A stretch of DNA of 64,000 bases from Adiantum capillus-veneris (taxonomy: Eukaryota > Streptophyta > Polypodiopsida > Polypodiales > Pteridaceae): positions 28,539,709-28,603,708 of the forward strand of contig CM043971.1 of the NCBI GenBank assembly GCA_014529385.2, written 5' to 3'. This document shows, piece after piece, positions 11,368 to 20,534 of the stretch. Each line of letters starts with the position of its first letter. Position 1 is the first letter of the stretch. Made by a program: the position numbers and the translations under genes. The notes beneath the pieces were generated by a model that made no database searches, was not told where the DNA came from, and worked only from the letters and a program-made list of their open reading frames with translations.

Positions 11368-12281
11368 TGTTAGCCGATCACCAGGATGGACGTTTGCAGC
11401 GTAGCTTTTTGGTACTAACATAATGTCAATAGTCAAGGAAGTGACTCGGATAGGGCACGGAGACTCTATGAGATGGTCGATCTCAAGAAGTGAACCTTAA
11501 CAAGAAAACACACTAACTCGACAAGAAAAACAACACTCAATGATCAGGGAAATCTGCTTATGTCCTTTCTCAGAGCTCTAGGTCATCACGCCATTTCGGC
11601 ACTCAAACGGATTTGAAATGCAACGAAACTTTAGGAGGAGGTCAATGACACCTAGGGGCACTATCCTAACAAATATAATCGCAATCCGACAAGGTACCAA
11701 AATCACAATCCATCATGAAAAAGGTCCTGAAAACTGCAATAGAACATACCAAAAAGGTCTCCCTATGGCCTAGGAACACTCTCCTATGGTCAAAACGACT
11801 ATAAAAAATGATTTAAGCACTCAAATTTGCAATTATAACTCATAGACGCATAGTCGCGAACCACAACAAAACTGACAATGCTTACACTTAATTTAAAGAG
11901 CAAAGAGAGAGGAACACAATGCAAGTTTCAAAATTGAAAACTGATTACCCATTCATTAACTGCGATGATTACAAGTTTGGAGCAGCTCATAGCTTGAGCG
12001 TACGTACAACAAAGGTCTCTTCTTCTCTCTAAAGATAAGCCTCCTTTCACATTAAGGTTATTGACCTTTATACCTAGGGCATTCTAAATGGCCAGTGGCC
12101 GGCTCACACGGAATTTTACAAATATCATTACAACATTACAACTCAGGGGATTGATCCACTACTCTAGAATCAAGATTACACACTGTATTACTACACTAGC
12201 TCGGAAAACTAATTGAGTACAAATGTGGTGTTCGGCTACGTGTCTGACCAATTGGACGCCCGTTAAATCTATCCTCAAACA
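11368..12281 (-). repeat. 3' LTR of element D
   Basis: It is 914 bp, paired with 22947-23861, and preceded on the left by CACAT. Base differences from the other LTR are scattered point changes, suggesting moderate age. Confidence 0.9.
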
Positions 12282-12294
12282 TTCCCCCCTTCCT
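12282..12294 (-). other. Polypurine tract of element D
   Basis: On the minus strand AGGAAGGGGGGAA abuts the 3' LTR. It fixes the orientation of the element. Confidence 0.75.
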
Positions 12295-12745
12295 AATTCA
12301 TGTCATCCCTTGACACGACCTTCTGCAGTCTTGTAATAGGGTTGTCTTCAGCTTTGTCTTCAAGGTTGGACTTCAGCTTGGGAAGCGCTTTATCGTTGAT
12401 GACACTCCCCCCTTCCTTGAGTGATTCATATCTGTCGTGAAGAGTTCTTTTGATGTTTCTATCTTTGTCATTGACTTGCAATACTTCACTAGCTTGAGCA
12501 CTGTGGAACTCCCTATGTTCTATTGTTGGGAGCTTTTTGCTGAAGTTATCATTGTTTGTCCGTTGTCTTTGTATGACATTCTTTGTCTTTCCATGGATCA
12601 TTGAATCTTTGTCTTCAAGGTTGGTCTTTAGTTTCGGAAGTGCATTGTCATTGATGATGTTCCACCCTTCCTTGAGTTCTTCATATCTGCTGTATTGTGG
12701 ATACATGACTTGATCTTTGATTATCGAGATAACTTTTCTTCTCAT
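12293..12745 (-). CDS. Element D 3' ORF with an internal duplication
   Basis: This 150-residue hydrophilic open frame next to the polypurine tract contains two copies of a roughly 28-residue unit, 'YEELKEGWNIINDNALPKLK' and 'YESLKEGGSVINDKALPKLK', each followed by a TNLEDK/SNLEDK segment (DNA repeats at about 12357-12437 and 12613-12693). The residues between are rich in Lys, Asn and Gln. No known domain was recognised. It is probably the 3' end of the element's long non-pol coding region. Confidence 0.45.
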   Translation of the reverse strand: MRRKVISIIKDQVMYPQYSRYEELKEGWNIINDNALPKLKTNLEDKDSMIHGKTKNVIQRQRTNNDNFSKKLPTIEHREFHSAQASEVLQVNDKDRNIKRTLHDRYESLKEGGSVINDKALPKLKSNLEDKAEDNPITRLQKVVSRDDMN

Positions 12746-14452
12746 TGTGTTGTCTTCTCTCTGTTTCCAGTCTTGGCCACCATGAAGAAGGATTTCAATG
12801 TTTTTGAGTTTATAGAACCAATCCTCTTTGTGGTGTGGACTTTATGATGGATTTTCTTTCAAGGTCCACTGCAATTTGAGTTTTCCACTAGAGGTAGCCA
12901 ATGTTGAAGCACTGTGTGAGCTACATATGGTTGTTGTGGGATAGCTCGCTTGCTGAATTTTTCATCGTTGGTCGTTGTAGGCCATTCTTTGACTTGCCAT
13001 TGTTGATGGAGATTTTTTGTTGTCCTTGAAGATAAAAGATTATCTTGATAAGCATATGGAGACTTGCAATTTTTTCTCCAAGTTGTTGCCAATTAATTTG
13101 GGGAGTCGATTCCTTATTGTTGATGTAGAAGCAATATATACAAGAAGTTGATGATGAGAGATTCTAGATTAGTGTCTAAAACCTGGATGACCAAAGGGAA
13201 AAAACCCTGTGGGAAAAAAGTGCCTTTGGTATACGCTCTTATTGGAGTTGAGCATTTCCACTTGAAGTACCTGTCATGCAAGGTGAGTGCTCGGGAGAAA
13301 CAAAGGAAGAGTGTCTAATGCAAGTGCCAATTATGGGACACTCTATATGCATACAAGAAATTTTTCAAGCAAAAGCATGTAGTGAAAGAGATGGAGTTGA
13401 TGGTTTCTTCAAGGAACAAATGTAGCACATGTGACATCAAAGGACGTCTCAATAGCTTCCATGTTTCCAAGAAGGGTTTTTTATGTAGAAAATTCTCCAC
13501 TCATACCTCACTGTGCTGAGTGCGTGAGTGTCTTTTGGACTTCCTCCTTCACTTACCATTATACTACAATGACTTTGACTCTTATGCTCACCTATACCAG
13601 GATGAGCAACACAACATAAATATTATGCTCAACTCTTCCAACTCAGGCAATACCTAGAATAACTAAGATGCTTAGAACACAGAGAATATTATATGAAGCT
13701 TTGGGACTAACGCCTTGCTCATTTAGTGGCTTAGCTGCCCGACTTTGACTTGTATGCCATGTATTTTTAATGGAAACTTAGACTTACCTGTTCAAGGCCA
13801 GAAACCCAATTCCATAAGTTCTGAAAATTTAGGCCTCTTCCATTGTGTTGGTCTTTGGATGCCACCATTTTGTCCAGTAGGTTGGCATATTTTGGCTCCT
13901 CTTGACTTCTTGTCGTATGTTCACACTGCTTTGTGAAACAAGTCCTTCAACTCTTGTAGGGACTGATGTAGCCTTTGCTTTATCTTGCATGAGAAGCGGT
14001 TGGCTAGATGTGTGGGTTCTCTGTGATTGAGTTTCCACTATCAATTTTGGAACACATCTTGCTTATGTCCTTGTGTGACCGTCTTTTGCATTTTATCTTC
14101 TTTTATAATTTGATGGACACTAGGGTTTGGTATCTAGACCTGATTATTTCTGTTGTAAAAGCCCTGATTTTGTAGTTGATGCGAGGTATCCATCTGTAGA
14201 TTGTAGTAGCCTTAGTTGCAATTGTCTTATGTTGGCTTTTGGTTGTTATTGTTTGCTTTTGGATAGAAGCTTGTGCTTCATGATTTCTCTTGGGTGTTCG
14301 AGATTGAGCTACAACTTTCTTTTGGTAACCATATTTGAGTGTTACCTTCATAAAATCCTTGTGCTTCAAGTAGCTTTGACTGGAATCATCCGCTGCTTTA
14401 CCTGTTTTTTGTGGGTAACTTGACTGACGATTGACTTTGGTACCCAAACTTG
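12746..14452 (-). other. Element D 3' internal region, fragmentary ORFs
   Basis: Short minus-strand frames (13092-12859, 14044-13829, 14456-14103) encode Gln/Thr/Lys-rich segments such as 'NMPTYWTKWWHPKTNTMEEA'. None matches RT, RNase H or integrase. They could be decayed parts of the same protein as 15334-14453 and 12745-12293. No other gene was seen. Confidence 0.4.
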
Positions 14453-15334
14453 TCACATTGTTTTCTTCTTTGCTGCTTGCTTTTTCCTTTTGCGGTAGTT
14501 ATTTCTCCTGGTTGAGTTGTTTGTCTTCCGTTTATAGCACATCTTCTTCTTTGTAGAACTTGTTGGCTGAGGTGGGTAGGTCCAGGCTGTTACTTTAGGC
14601 TTTTTGGCCCAAACATTAGCGTTGTAGCCCTGAGTAGTGATTGACTCATTTGATGCTACCCACCCTGTCACCTTTTTTCGTTGTGGTTGAATTTGTGCTT
14701 CATGTATCCAAACTGGGTCTTTGACTTGGATGTGCTCTTTGGATAGTAGCACTTGGTTGATTTGTTTCGGCTTCTTCCTAATGCTTTGATGTGATAGAAA
14801 CTTTGGTTGATAGACTTTTTCTTTCGGTTTCCATTGCATTGTCGATGGTTTGGCTCTTGATGTAGAGGCTTCATTGAATTTTTTATGGAAGCTTGTTGAA
14901 GGCAAAGTCGTCTTGCGAGGTTGATATATGTCAGTATTTACCTTTGCTTTACCTTTTTCCGTGAGGGTTGGTTGCTCCTTTTCTGCATTGACTTGATGTG
15001 CTTTTGGAATTTTTGATGGTGTTGTTGCTGAAGATTTTCCTTGTGGTGGCTGAAAGAAGATGCTCCTCCATTTTTCTATCAGGATCAGACTCTCTTTGAT
15101 ATGATGGGATTCAATTATGTAGAAATTATCCTTATACTCCCCGATACTCAACTTGAGTACAGCTTCTGCCACTCCGAATCTAGGAATCGGCATTTTAAAA
15201 CTTGTGTACACGATGTCCTCTAGCTCTTTGATTGGTGGCTTTCCCATTATGATCCACCATAGGTCATTAGATTTTTTATCGCTTTTGGATCTATCACAGC
15301 TGAACATATGATGTTGAGTCTTGTTTCTCCGCAT
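14453..15334 (-). CDS. Element D basic ORF, possible second protease-like segment at its start
   Basis: The 293-residue frame starts with 'PIKELEDIVYTSFKMPIPRF' and 'AVLKLSIGEYKDNFYIIESH', then becomes a low-complexity basic domain rich in Lys, Gln, Thr and Pro, ending in a strongly basic tail ('RRNNYRKRKKQAAKKKTM'). It overlaps the end of 15897-15247 in another frame, and a simple frameshift would join them. The joined stretch 'CSAVIDPKAIKNLM...LKLSIGEYKDNFYII' has the layout of a degenerate retropepsin, which is inference only. The basic tail suggests nucleic-acid binding. Confidence 0.5.
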   Translation of the reverse strand: MRRNKTQHHMFSCDRSKSDKKSNDLWWIIMGKPPIKELEDIVYTSFKMPIPRFGVAEAVLKLSIGEYKDNFYIIESHHIKESLILIEKWRSIFFQPPQGKSSATTPSKIPKAHQVNAEKEQPTLTEKGKAKVNTDIYQPRKTTLPSTSFHKKFNEASTSRAKPSTMQWKPKEKVYQPKFLSHQSIRKKPKQINQVLLSKEHIQVKDPVWIHEAQIQPQRKKVTGWVASNESITTQGYNANVWAKKPKVTAWTYPPQPTSSTKKKMCYKRKTNNSTRRNNYRKRKKQAAKKKTM

Positions 15335-15897
15335 ATGCTAAATTTAATTGTCATAGGAAATAATTGATCTTCTTCCTTGTCCTTGTTCTTATTTTGATCT
15401 TGCGTTTGCTGAACATTTGACATTGAACTTGGAAACTTTTCTCCTTCATCTACTTTTATTTGCACTTTTTCTGGAGTCGGCTTCTTTGAAAAAACTTTTG
15501 TTGATTCTTCACGTATGTCAATGATGACATATTCTCGTTGTTGCTTTGATTCCTTCATGTGCACTTTGGCATCATGCTCCATGATGTAGCCATCTGTCTG
15601 ACCTTTTTTTCTTTCACACTCACAAACTTCATTATCTTCTTTCAACACCTTTATTGTAAATAAGGGAGTTATATCATACCCATCTTCATTACAAAATTTA
15701 GTCAGGGTCACCTCATTCACGCAGACATCAAGAGTCGCCAGTATTTGATCCCATCCAAAGGGTTCAAATAACTCCTCTGGAAATGGTTCTAGTACATATG
15801 CCTCATCTTCTATTGAACGCTCTAGGATGAAATCTTCCTTTCTAAGACTTCCATTCTCAAGAGCTCTGTACATCCAAATATGCACTTTGATTTCCAA
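15247..15897 (-). CDS. Element D ORF downstream of protease, unknown function
   Basis: This 216-residue acidic frame (ERSIEDEAYVLEPFPEELF; FGWDQILATLDVCVNEVTL) has a charged middle and the C-terminal 'TRLNIICSAVIDPKAIKNLM'. It directly follows the protease on the minus strand, where an RT would be expected in a gypsy element, yet no RT motif (such as xxDD or MPFGL) is present. The family is unknown. Confidence 0.5.
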   Translation of the reverse strand: MEIKVHIWMYRALENGSLRKEDFILERSIEDEAYVLEPFPEELFEPFGWDQILATLDVCVNEVTLTKFCNEDGYDITPLFTIKVLKEDNEVCECERKKGQTDGYIMEHDAKVHMKESKQQREYVIIDIREESTKVFSKKPTPEKVQIKVDEGEKFPSSMSNVQQTQDQNKNKDKEEDQLFPMTIKFSICGETRLNIICSAVIDPKAIKNLMTYGGS

Positions 15898-15930
15898 ATC
15901 ACTCGTGGAGTTTAATTCTTCCCCCGGGGT

Positions 15931-16659
15931 TCAATCTACATCTCTATAACTATGATCTTTGACACTGATTTTTGTTGTGACCTCTTTGTGTCTCAAGTAG
16001 ATATAGTCATAGCCACAGTCTTGTACCATTTTGAGCTGACACATGAATGGTCTACTCAATATGATATCAAAGTTGCTGCTCTTGTCAAAATTCATTATGG
16101 AAAAGGTATGCTCATACTCTATGCCAAATGGGGATACAATTATTTGTTCTAATATTCCTATTTGTTTCTCCACGTATCCATCTGCTAATTGCAGTTTCAT
16201 TCGAGTTTTTGTAAGAGCAGGCTTTCCCCATTTTTTCCATATCTCTTTGGTTGCAATGGAAATTCCTGTCCCACTATCTAATATAGCAACCGTCTTTACT
16301 CCTTTGTATTCAAGTGGTAAGGTGGTGTTTCCTTCTTCGCCTTCACAGTAGTCACCCACCTTATTTACTGGTACTGGCTTTGTTTGTGGCTTCTTAGGCA
16401 ACGTGTCATCTATGTTTTTGTCCGCAAGATGGTCATGTGAAGGGATTTTCAACCCCATCTTTCCTAGGTTTTTGCCCATTTGGCCCCATAGATGCGATCT
16501 AATTTTTAGTAGCTCTGACAGATAAAGTGTGCATTGTATAGGAGAAGACATCAATTCATGCAAGCTCTTGGTATCCATCATTTTTGGTGTGGCTTTCCAC
16601 TGAAAAGGTACCATTTTAACCTCCGATTTTGTTTCAAGCTCTCCTATGAAAGATGGCAA
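15931..16659 (-). CDS. Element D retropepsin-like protease
   Basis: The 242-residue frame has an aspartic protease core: 'KTVAILDSGTGISIATKEIW' (catalytic DSGT), a flap-like 'QLADGYVEKQIGILEQIIV', and 'NFDIILSRPFMCQLKMVQD', matching the conserved ILG(R) strand with Gly replaced by Ser. The active-site triad is intact. It would process the Gag polyprotein of this element. It lies downstream of the acidic ORF 17112-16663, from which it is separated by one stop. Confidence 0.8.
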   Translation of the reverse strand: MPSFIGELETKSEVKMVPFQWKATPKMMDTKSLHELMSSPIQCTLYLSELLKIRSHLWGQMGKNLGKMGLKIPSHDHLADKNIDDTLPKKPQTKPVPVNKVGDYCEGEEGNTTLPLEYKGVKTVAILDSGTGISIATKEIWKKWGKPALTKTRMKLQLADGYVEKQIGILEQIIVSPFGIEYEHTFSIMNFDKSSNFDIILSRPFMCQLKMVQDCGYDYIYLRHKEVTTKISVKDHSYRDVD

Positions 16660-16662
16660 ATT

Positions 16663-17112
16663 CTATAGAGGATGTGGTTTGCTCTCTTCAGATGCGACAA
16701 ACCCGACATCCCCGTATAGAGATCTTATATCCCCTTGGAAAAATTCGTGATCAATCTCAGTGATAGGTGCTGATTGTAAAGTAGCACTACCATCTTTTTG
16801 GTTTCTGATCGATTCCCATAAGGATTGTGGCCACTGTTCTTCTACCTCCAAAATTGGCATCACTGGTTTTTGTGAACCAACCCCATCTGAGATATTGGCT
16901 ACTTCCCTTATATCTAAAGGAGTCTCAACTCTTGGCTCTTCTTGGTCTTTGTTTTCAATATCATGACTTTCCAATTCCTGGAACTTTTCACTGATTAGCA
17001 CCTCAGTTTTTGGAGCATCCAGAACTGGTTCCATAAGATCTTGGGCCTTTTGGATGAGCTCCTTGTACATTTGCAACCTCTCTTTTTCATACCCTTGATG
17101 AGGATATGTCAA
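16663..17112 (-). CDS. Element D acidic gag-pro linker
   Basis: The 149-residue Glu-rich frame (for example 'KFQELESHDIENKDQEEPRV') lies between the coiled-coil ORF and the protease. It is probably part of one gag-pro polyprotein interrupted by single stops. No domain was recognised. Confidence 0.45.
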   Translation of the reverse strand: MTYPHQGYEKERLQMYKELIQKAQDLMEPVLDAPKTEVLISEKFQELESHDIENKDQEEPRVETPLDIREVANISDGVGSQKPVMPILEVEEQWPQSLWESIRNQKDGSATLQSAPITEIDHEFFQGDIRSLYGDVGFVASEESKPHPL

Positions 17113-17124
17113 CCATCTATCCTC

Positions 17125-17535
17125 TTAGGTTTGATTGGGTTTTAGCCTAGCTTCATAGGTGTTCAAAATTGCATCAAAGACTTTGTTGACCAAGACTGAA
17201 CCTCCCGAGTTAGTCTTTGACTCTTTAGGTCCCTTTGTGTTTTTCTTGCTTTCTTGATATTGTCTAAGTTGTTCTTTTTTTTTATTTAGTTCAATTTCCA
17301 ATGCAACTTTTTCTTGTAGCCTTTTTGCTTTCATTTTGTCTCTTTTGGCTTTCCATGATTTTCTTCCTGTTCTCATTGATAAGTTTTCAATTTTTATTTG
17401 AACAGGCAATGCGGCTTCCTCAGCTGGTTTGTTTCTGGCAGCTTCTTGAGCTTGAGCTCGAGTCATCACGTTTAAAGGAATGGCGGGTTCTACCTCGGAT
17501 CCGCTTGAAGAAGGCATTATGCCTACAACGTTCAT
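17125..17535 (-). CDS. Element D basic coiled-coil segment
   Basis: The 136-residue frame has a long Lys/Glu/Gln heptad-like helix ('MKAKRLQEKVALEIELNKKK' and 'EQLRQYQESKK') preceded by 'AQAQEAARNKPAEEAALPVQ'. It sits between the zinc knuckle and the protease and resembles the C-terminal part of plant gypsy Gag proteins. The function is inferred from position only. Confidence 0.45.
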   Translation of the reverse strand: MNVVGIMPSSSGSEVEPAIPLNVMTRAQAQEAARNKPAEEAALPVQIKIENLSMRTGRKSWKAKRDKMKAKRLQEKVALEIELNKKKEQLRQYQESKKNTKGPKESKTNSGGSVLVNKVFDAILNTYEARLKPNQT

Positions 17536-17588
17536 TATTGATTTCCCCCTGTAGTTTGGATTTTCAGCACAGTGTTGGCATAGATGGT

Positions 17589-17933
17589 CTATCCCAAAAA
17601 TTCACAGAATACAAAAATTTCTATTTGTAGACCCTTGTTTGGACAACTTCGTGCCCAATGATCACCTCCACACTCATAGCATGGACCTTCTTGTTTCATA
17701 GTTGGTGATTGTTCTTGCCTTGTAAGAGTGTTCTTTGAACAATACTCCTGATGATTGTCTATGAACATGAGCGTATGTGTATCCATGGAGTACTGGTTTT
17801 TCATAGGTTGTGGAACATACGTTGGTTGAGTGTAGTTGACTACTACTCTACCATCATTCAGAAGAGGCATTAGGAGATTTCGAAGGTCTTTTGGAGGGCC
17901 TTTTTGAAGAGAGAGAAAAAAGTGCTCCACCAA
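17589..17933 (-). pseudogene. Element D Gag zinc knuckle
   Basis: The minus-strand frame contains a canonical CCHC nucleocapsid knuckle, CYECGGDHWARSCPNKG (C-X2-C-X4-H-X4-C, about 17630-17680). Its N-terminal part ('MVEHFFLSLQKGPPKDLRNL') runs up to the fold-back insert at 17880-18790, which separates it from the capsid part (18958-20130). Confidence 0.75.
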
Positions 17934-18790
17934 TGAAAGAAGAGCTTACATTACGTAGAAAAATAGATTGATATTAAGAAAAATATAAAAAAGGTGTCCC
18001 TGGTCCTTGAAAATGGGCGCCTTTTCATTCAATGTGAACGTCTTTTTCATGAGGTAGGCGACGCTCATTTAATATGGCTTTCGTCATCATTGAAATTTTA
18101 AAAAATAAAAAAACTCTCAATTGGTGTTGGAATTTGAAGCTTTTGACACCGCCAATGTGTCCGAAACGTCCAAAAACCTAAAAAAACGCCTCTCTACTTG
18201 CCTCAATCTGACACCCGGCGAGGGAGCAATCGCCAAAAAACCCCTAAAAAGGGGATTTTAGATCATGGCATGCAAGGGACCATTTTGAGAATTCTAGATG
18301 ACCTTCTGTGCACCGTGATCCACTTTTTTTATTTTTTGTCTCACGACGTACAGAGGGCCATTTGGAGTTTTCCAGATGGCCACCCATGTGTCGTGAGGCA
18401 AAATCTCCTTTTTAGGGGTATTTTGACAATTTCTCCCTCTCTGGCTGTTAGAATGACGCAAGTAGATAGACGTTTTTAAAGTTTTTGATCATTTTGGACG
18501 CATTGACAATATCAAAAACTTTAAATTCTGACACCAACTGATAATTTTGTGATTTTTTAAATTTCAATGATGATGAAAGCTATATTGAATGAGCGTTGTG
18601 TACTTCATGAAAACGACATGCGCATTGAATGAAAAAGTGATCGTTTTCAAGTATTTTTGAAAAGTTAGGTTCACTTTTCAGAGTGTTCAATTGTCCTTTT
18701 GGACGTACGCAACAAGTGCAAGTATATTTTAAGAACATTTTCTAGAGAGAGAAATAGAATTTCTTAGAAGGCCCTCCAAATGACCCCCAA
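17880..18790. mobile_element. Fold-back (MITE-like) insert in gag of element D
   Basis: A long imperfect inverted repeat occurs here. The left arm (about 17985-18240) shares with the complement of the right arm (about 18430-18665) blocks such as 'TTTTCATTCAATG', 'TCATCATTGAAATTT' and 'CTTGC(C/G)TCA'. The outer ends carry matching 'TGGAGGGCCTT' blocks (about 17889 and 18768). The centre has a second inverted pair around 18290-18400. No ORF has a recognisable domain. It splits the gag reading frame. The exact target duplication was not resolved. Confidence 0.65.
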
Positions 18791-18957
18791 AATATCCTAA
18801 TTTGGTTGTTGTCCTAGCACACATTGTGGCTTTGGCTAAGTGCTACACCATGGAGTAGGATGATCCCCTCCACAAGTATTGCATCTCCTCAATTAAGGTT
18901 GTCGCACATTTAGGTTTTGTTTGTAGACTTGGTTTTTTCTTTTAATCACCCCCTCGA

Positions 18958-20130
18958 TCACTTGATCAATGATTGGTTCCCAAGGAGTTTGAATGTCTCA
19001 TTTGTTGTTGATTCACTCTTCAGAGATGAGAAACTACTAGTCGCATTGTTTGTATCTTCAGTCACCTCTCCGTAGGCCTTGCAATTGTCAACTAGATATA
19101 GATCTTCTCTAGTGACTTGATTAAACATTGTGCATCCTTTCAGATGTAGGTCCTTTTTGAGAGTTTCATTCCTCAAGCCCTCTATGAAGAGAACTGATAG
19201 CCTCTCATCTTGTGGTATCTCTCTCACAGGACATCTCTCGATGTATTTCTTGAAACGAATCAAAGCTTCCTTCACTCTCTTGTTCTTTTTCTATTTGAAA
19301 GCGTAGATTCAGGATATTGTGTTGTGTTTGATTTCCCTTTTTGAGAACTCCTCCATGAATTCTTGCAAGAGTTGTGCTATGCTGGGAAAATCATCTCTAT
19401 TTAGTGGTTGGAACCAACTCAAGGCTGTCCCTTCCAATGTTAACCCAAATCCCTCATACTGAGTATGGAAATCTGCAACCTGTTCAACTCTCAACACTTG
19501 TTTGAAGAGTGAGACATGAGCATATGGATCCCCTAACCCACTGTAATTTTTCTTGACACATTGAGCCACTTGATATGGTCTTAATTGTTGGGGTTCGATC
19601 ACCAATCTAACCAATTTGTGGTCTCTTGGAAAGACGAATCTTGCTCTTTCCTCTAGTCTTGGAGGAAATCCTGGTGGAATCCTCTCATATGTGTACTCTG
19701 GCATCGTATTTGGCTGGAAGTAAGTAGAGATCGGAGTACCCTTGTATGTGTATCTCTCTAGGTCAATTGGATTGACAAGTTTGTACTCTTTTCCATACTT
19801 ATCTACCATCAAAACTTGCACTCCATTGGCATCTATATACGTGAATGCATAGAGGTTCTTATGGGTAGTCAACTCCATGGCATTGGGTTCTACACACCTA
19901 TAGAAGATATATGGATCCCCATTTGTGAATCTATATATGCCCTCATGAGTGTAATCTGTAAACACTATCATGGACTCATTGGCTTTGATGAATCTCACAT
20001 TTGGTTTTTTGATCAGAGGATGCCTCTCCTCTTTGTATTCTCTCGATCCCCCTGTTGTTGGCATTGCAGCATATTTCATGTCTTTGAGTGGAGTAGAGAA
20101 CCTTGGTGGTGGATTATTTGTCATGGTCAA
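18958..20130 (-). pseudogene. Element D Gag capsid region
   Basis: Two frames (20130-19309 and 19275-18958) are separated by stops. The first has 'ALSWFQPLNRDDFPSIAQLL' preceded by 'FHTQYEGFGLTLEGT', the usual W-F core of plant retrotransposon Gag. The second continues with 'FKKYIERCPVREIPQDERLS' and 'LSVLFIEGLRNETLKKDLHL', the matching C-terminal Gag helices. The first ORF's N-terminus is a long non-conserved region. A start at 20130 (MTMTNNPP) is plausible because stops precede it. It would form the particle shell. Confidence 0.75.
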
Positions 20131-20534
20131 GGCTCACTCAAAACTCTCAAGATAGTCCTTGACAAGCCCACTTTGGCTTATTGTAACTTGTCCCCTCTTA
20201 CCTCTGATCAGGTCTCTCAAAAGTCAGGAATGTGTGACTTTTTTGGACTCTCGAAACTAGTTCTGGGTACCCTAAAAGTTTGGATTTAGGAAACTTGTAA
20301 AAATGTAGATCTAAAACCAAAACTTTCTTCTTGGCTATACCTGACTCAATCTGGAGTTGTTTATCAAAAGTAAGAGCTATTTTAGTGAACTGTACTTGAA
20401 ACAACACTCAAAATAGTTTTATGACCAGAACATAAGAACTTTGGCTTGTAACTTGGTCTCCAGAAGGTATTTTACCTCAAACTTGAGATTTGGAATGTAC
20501 TCAAGTATATCTACAAGATCACCAAATCAGATAC

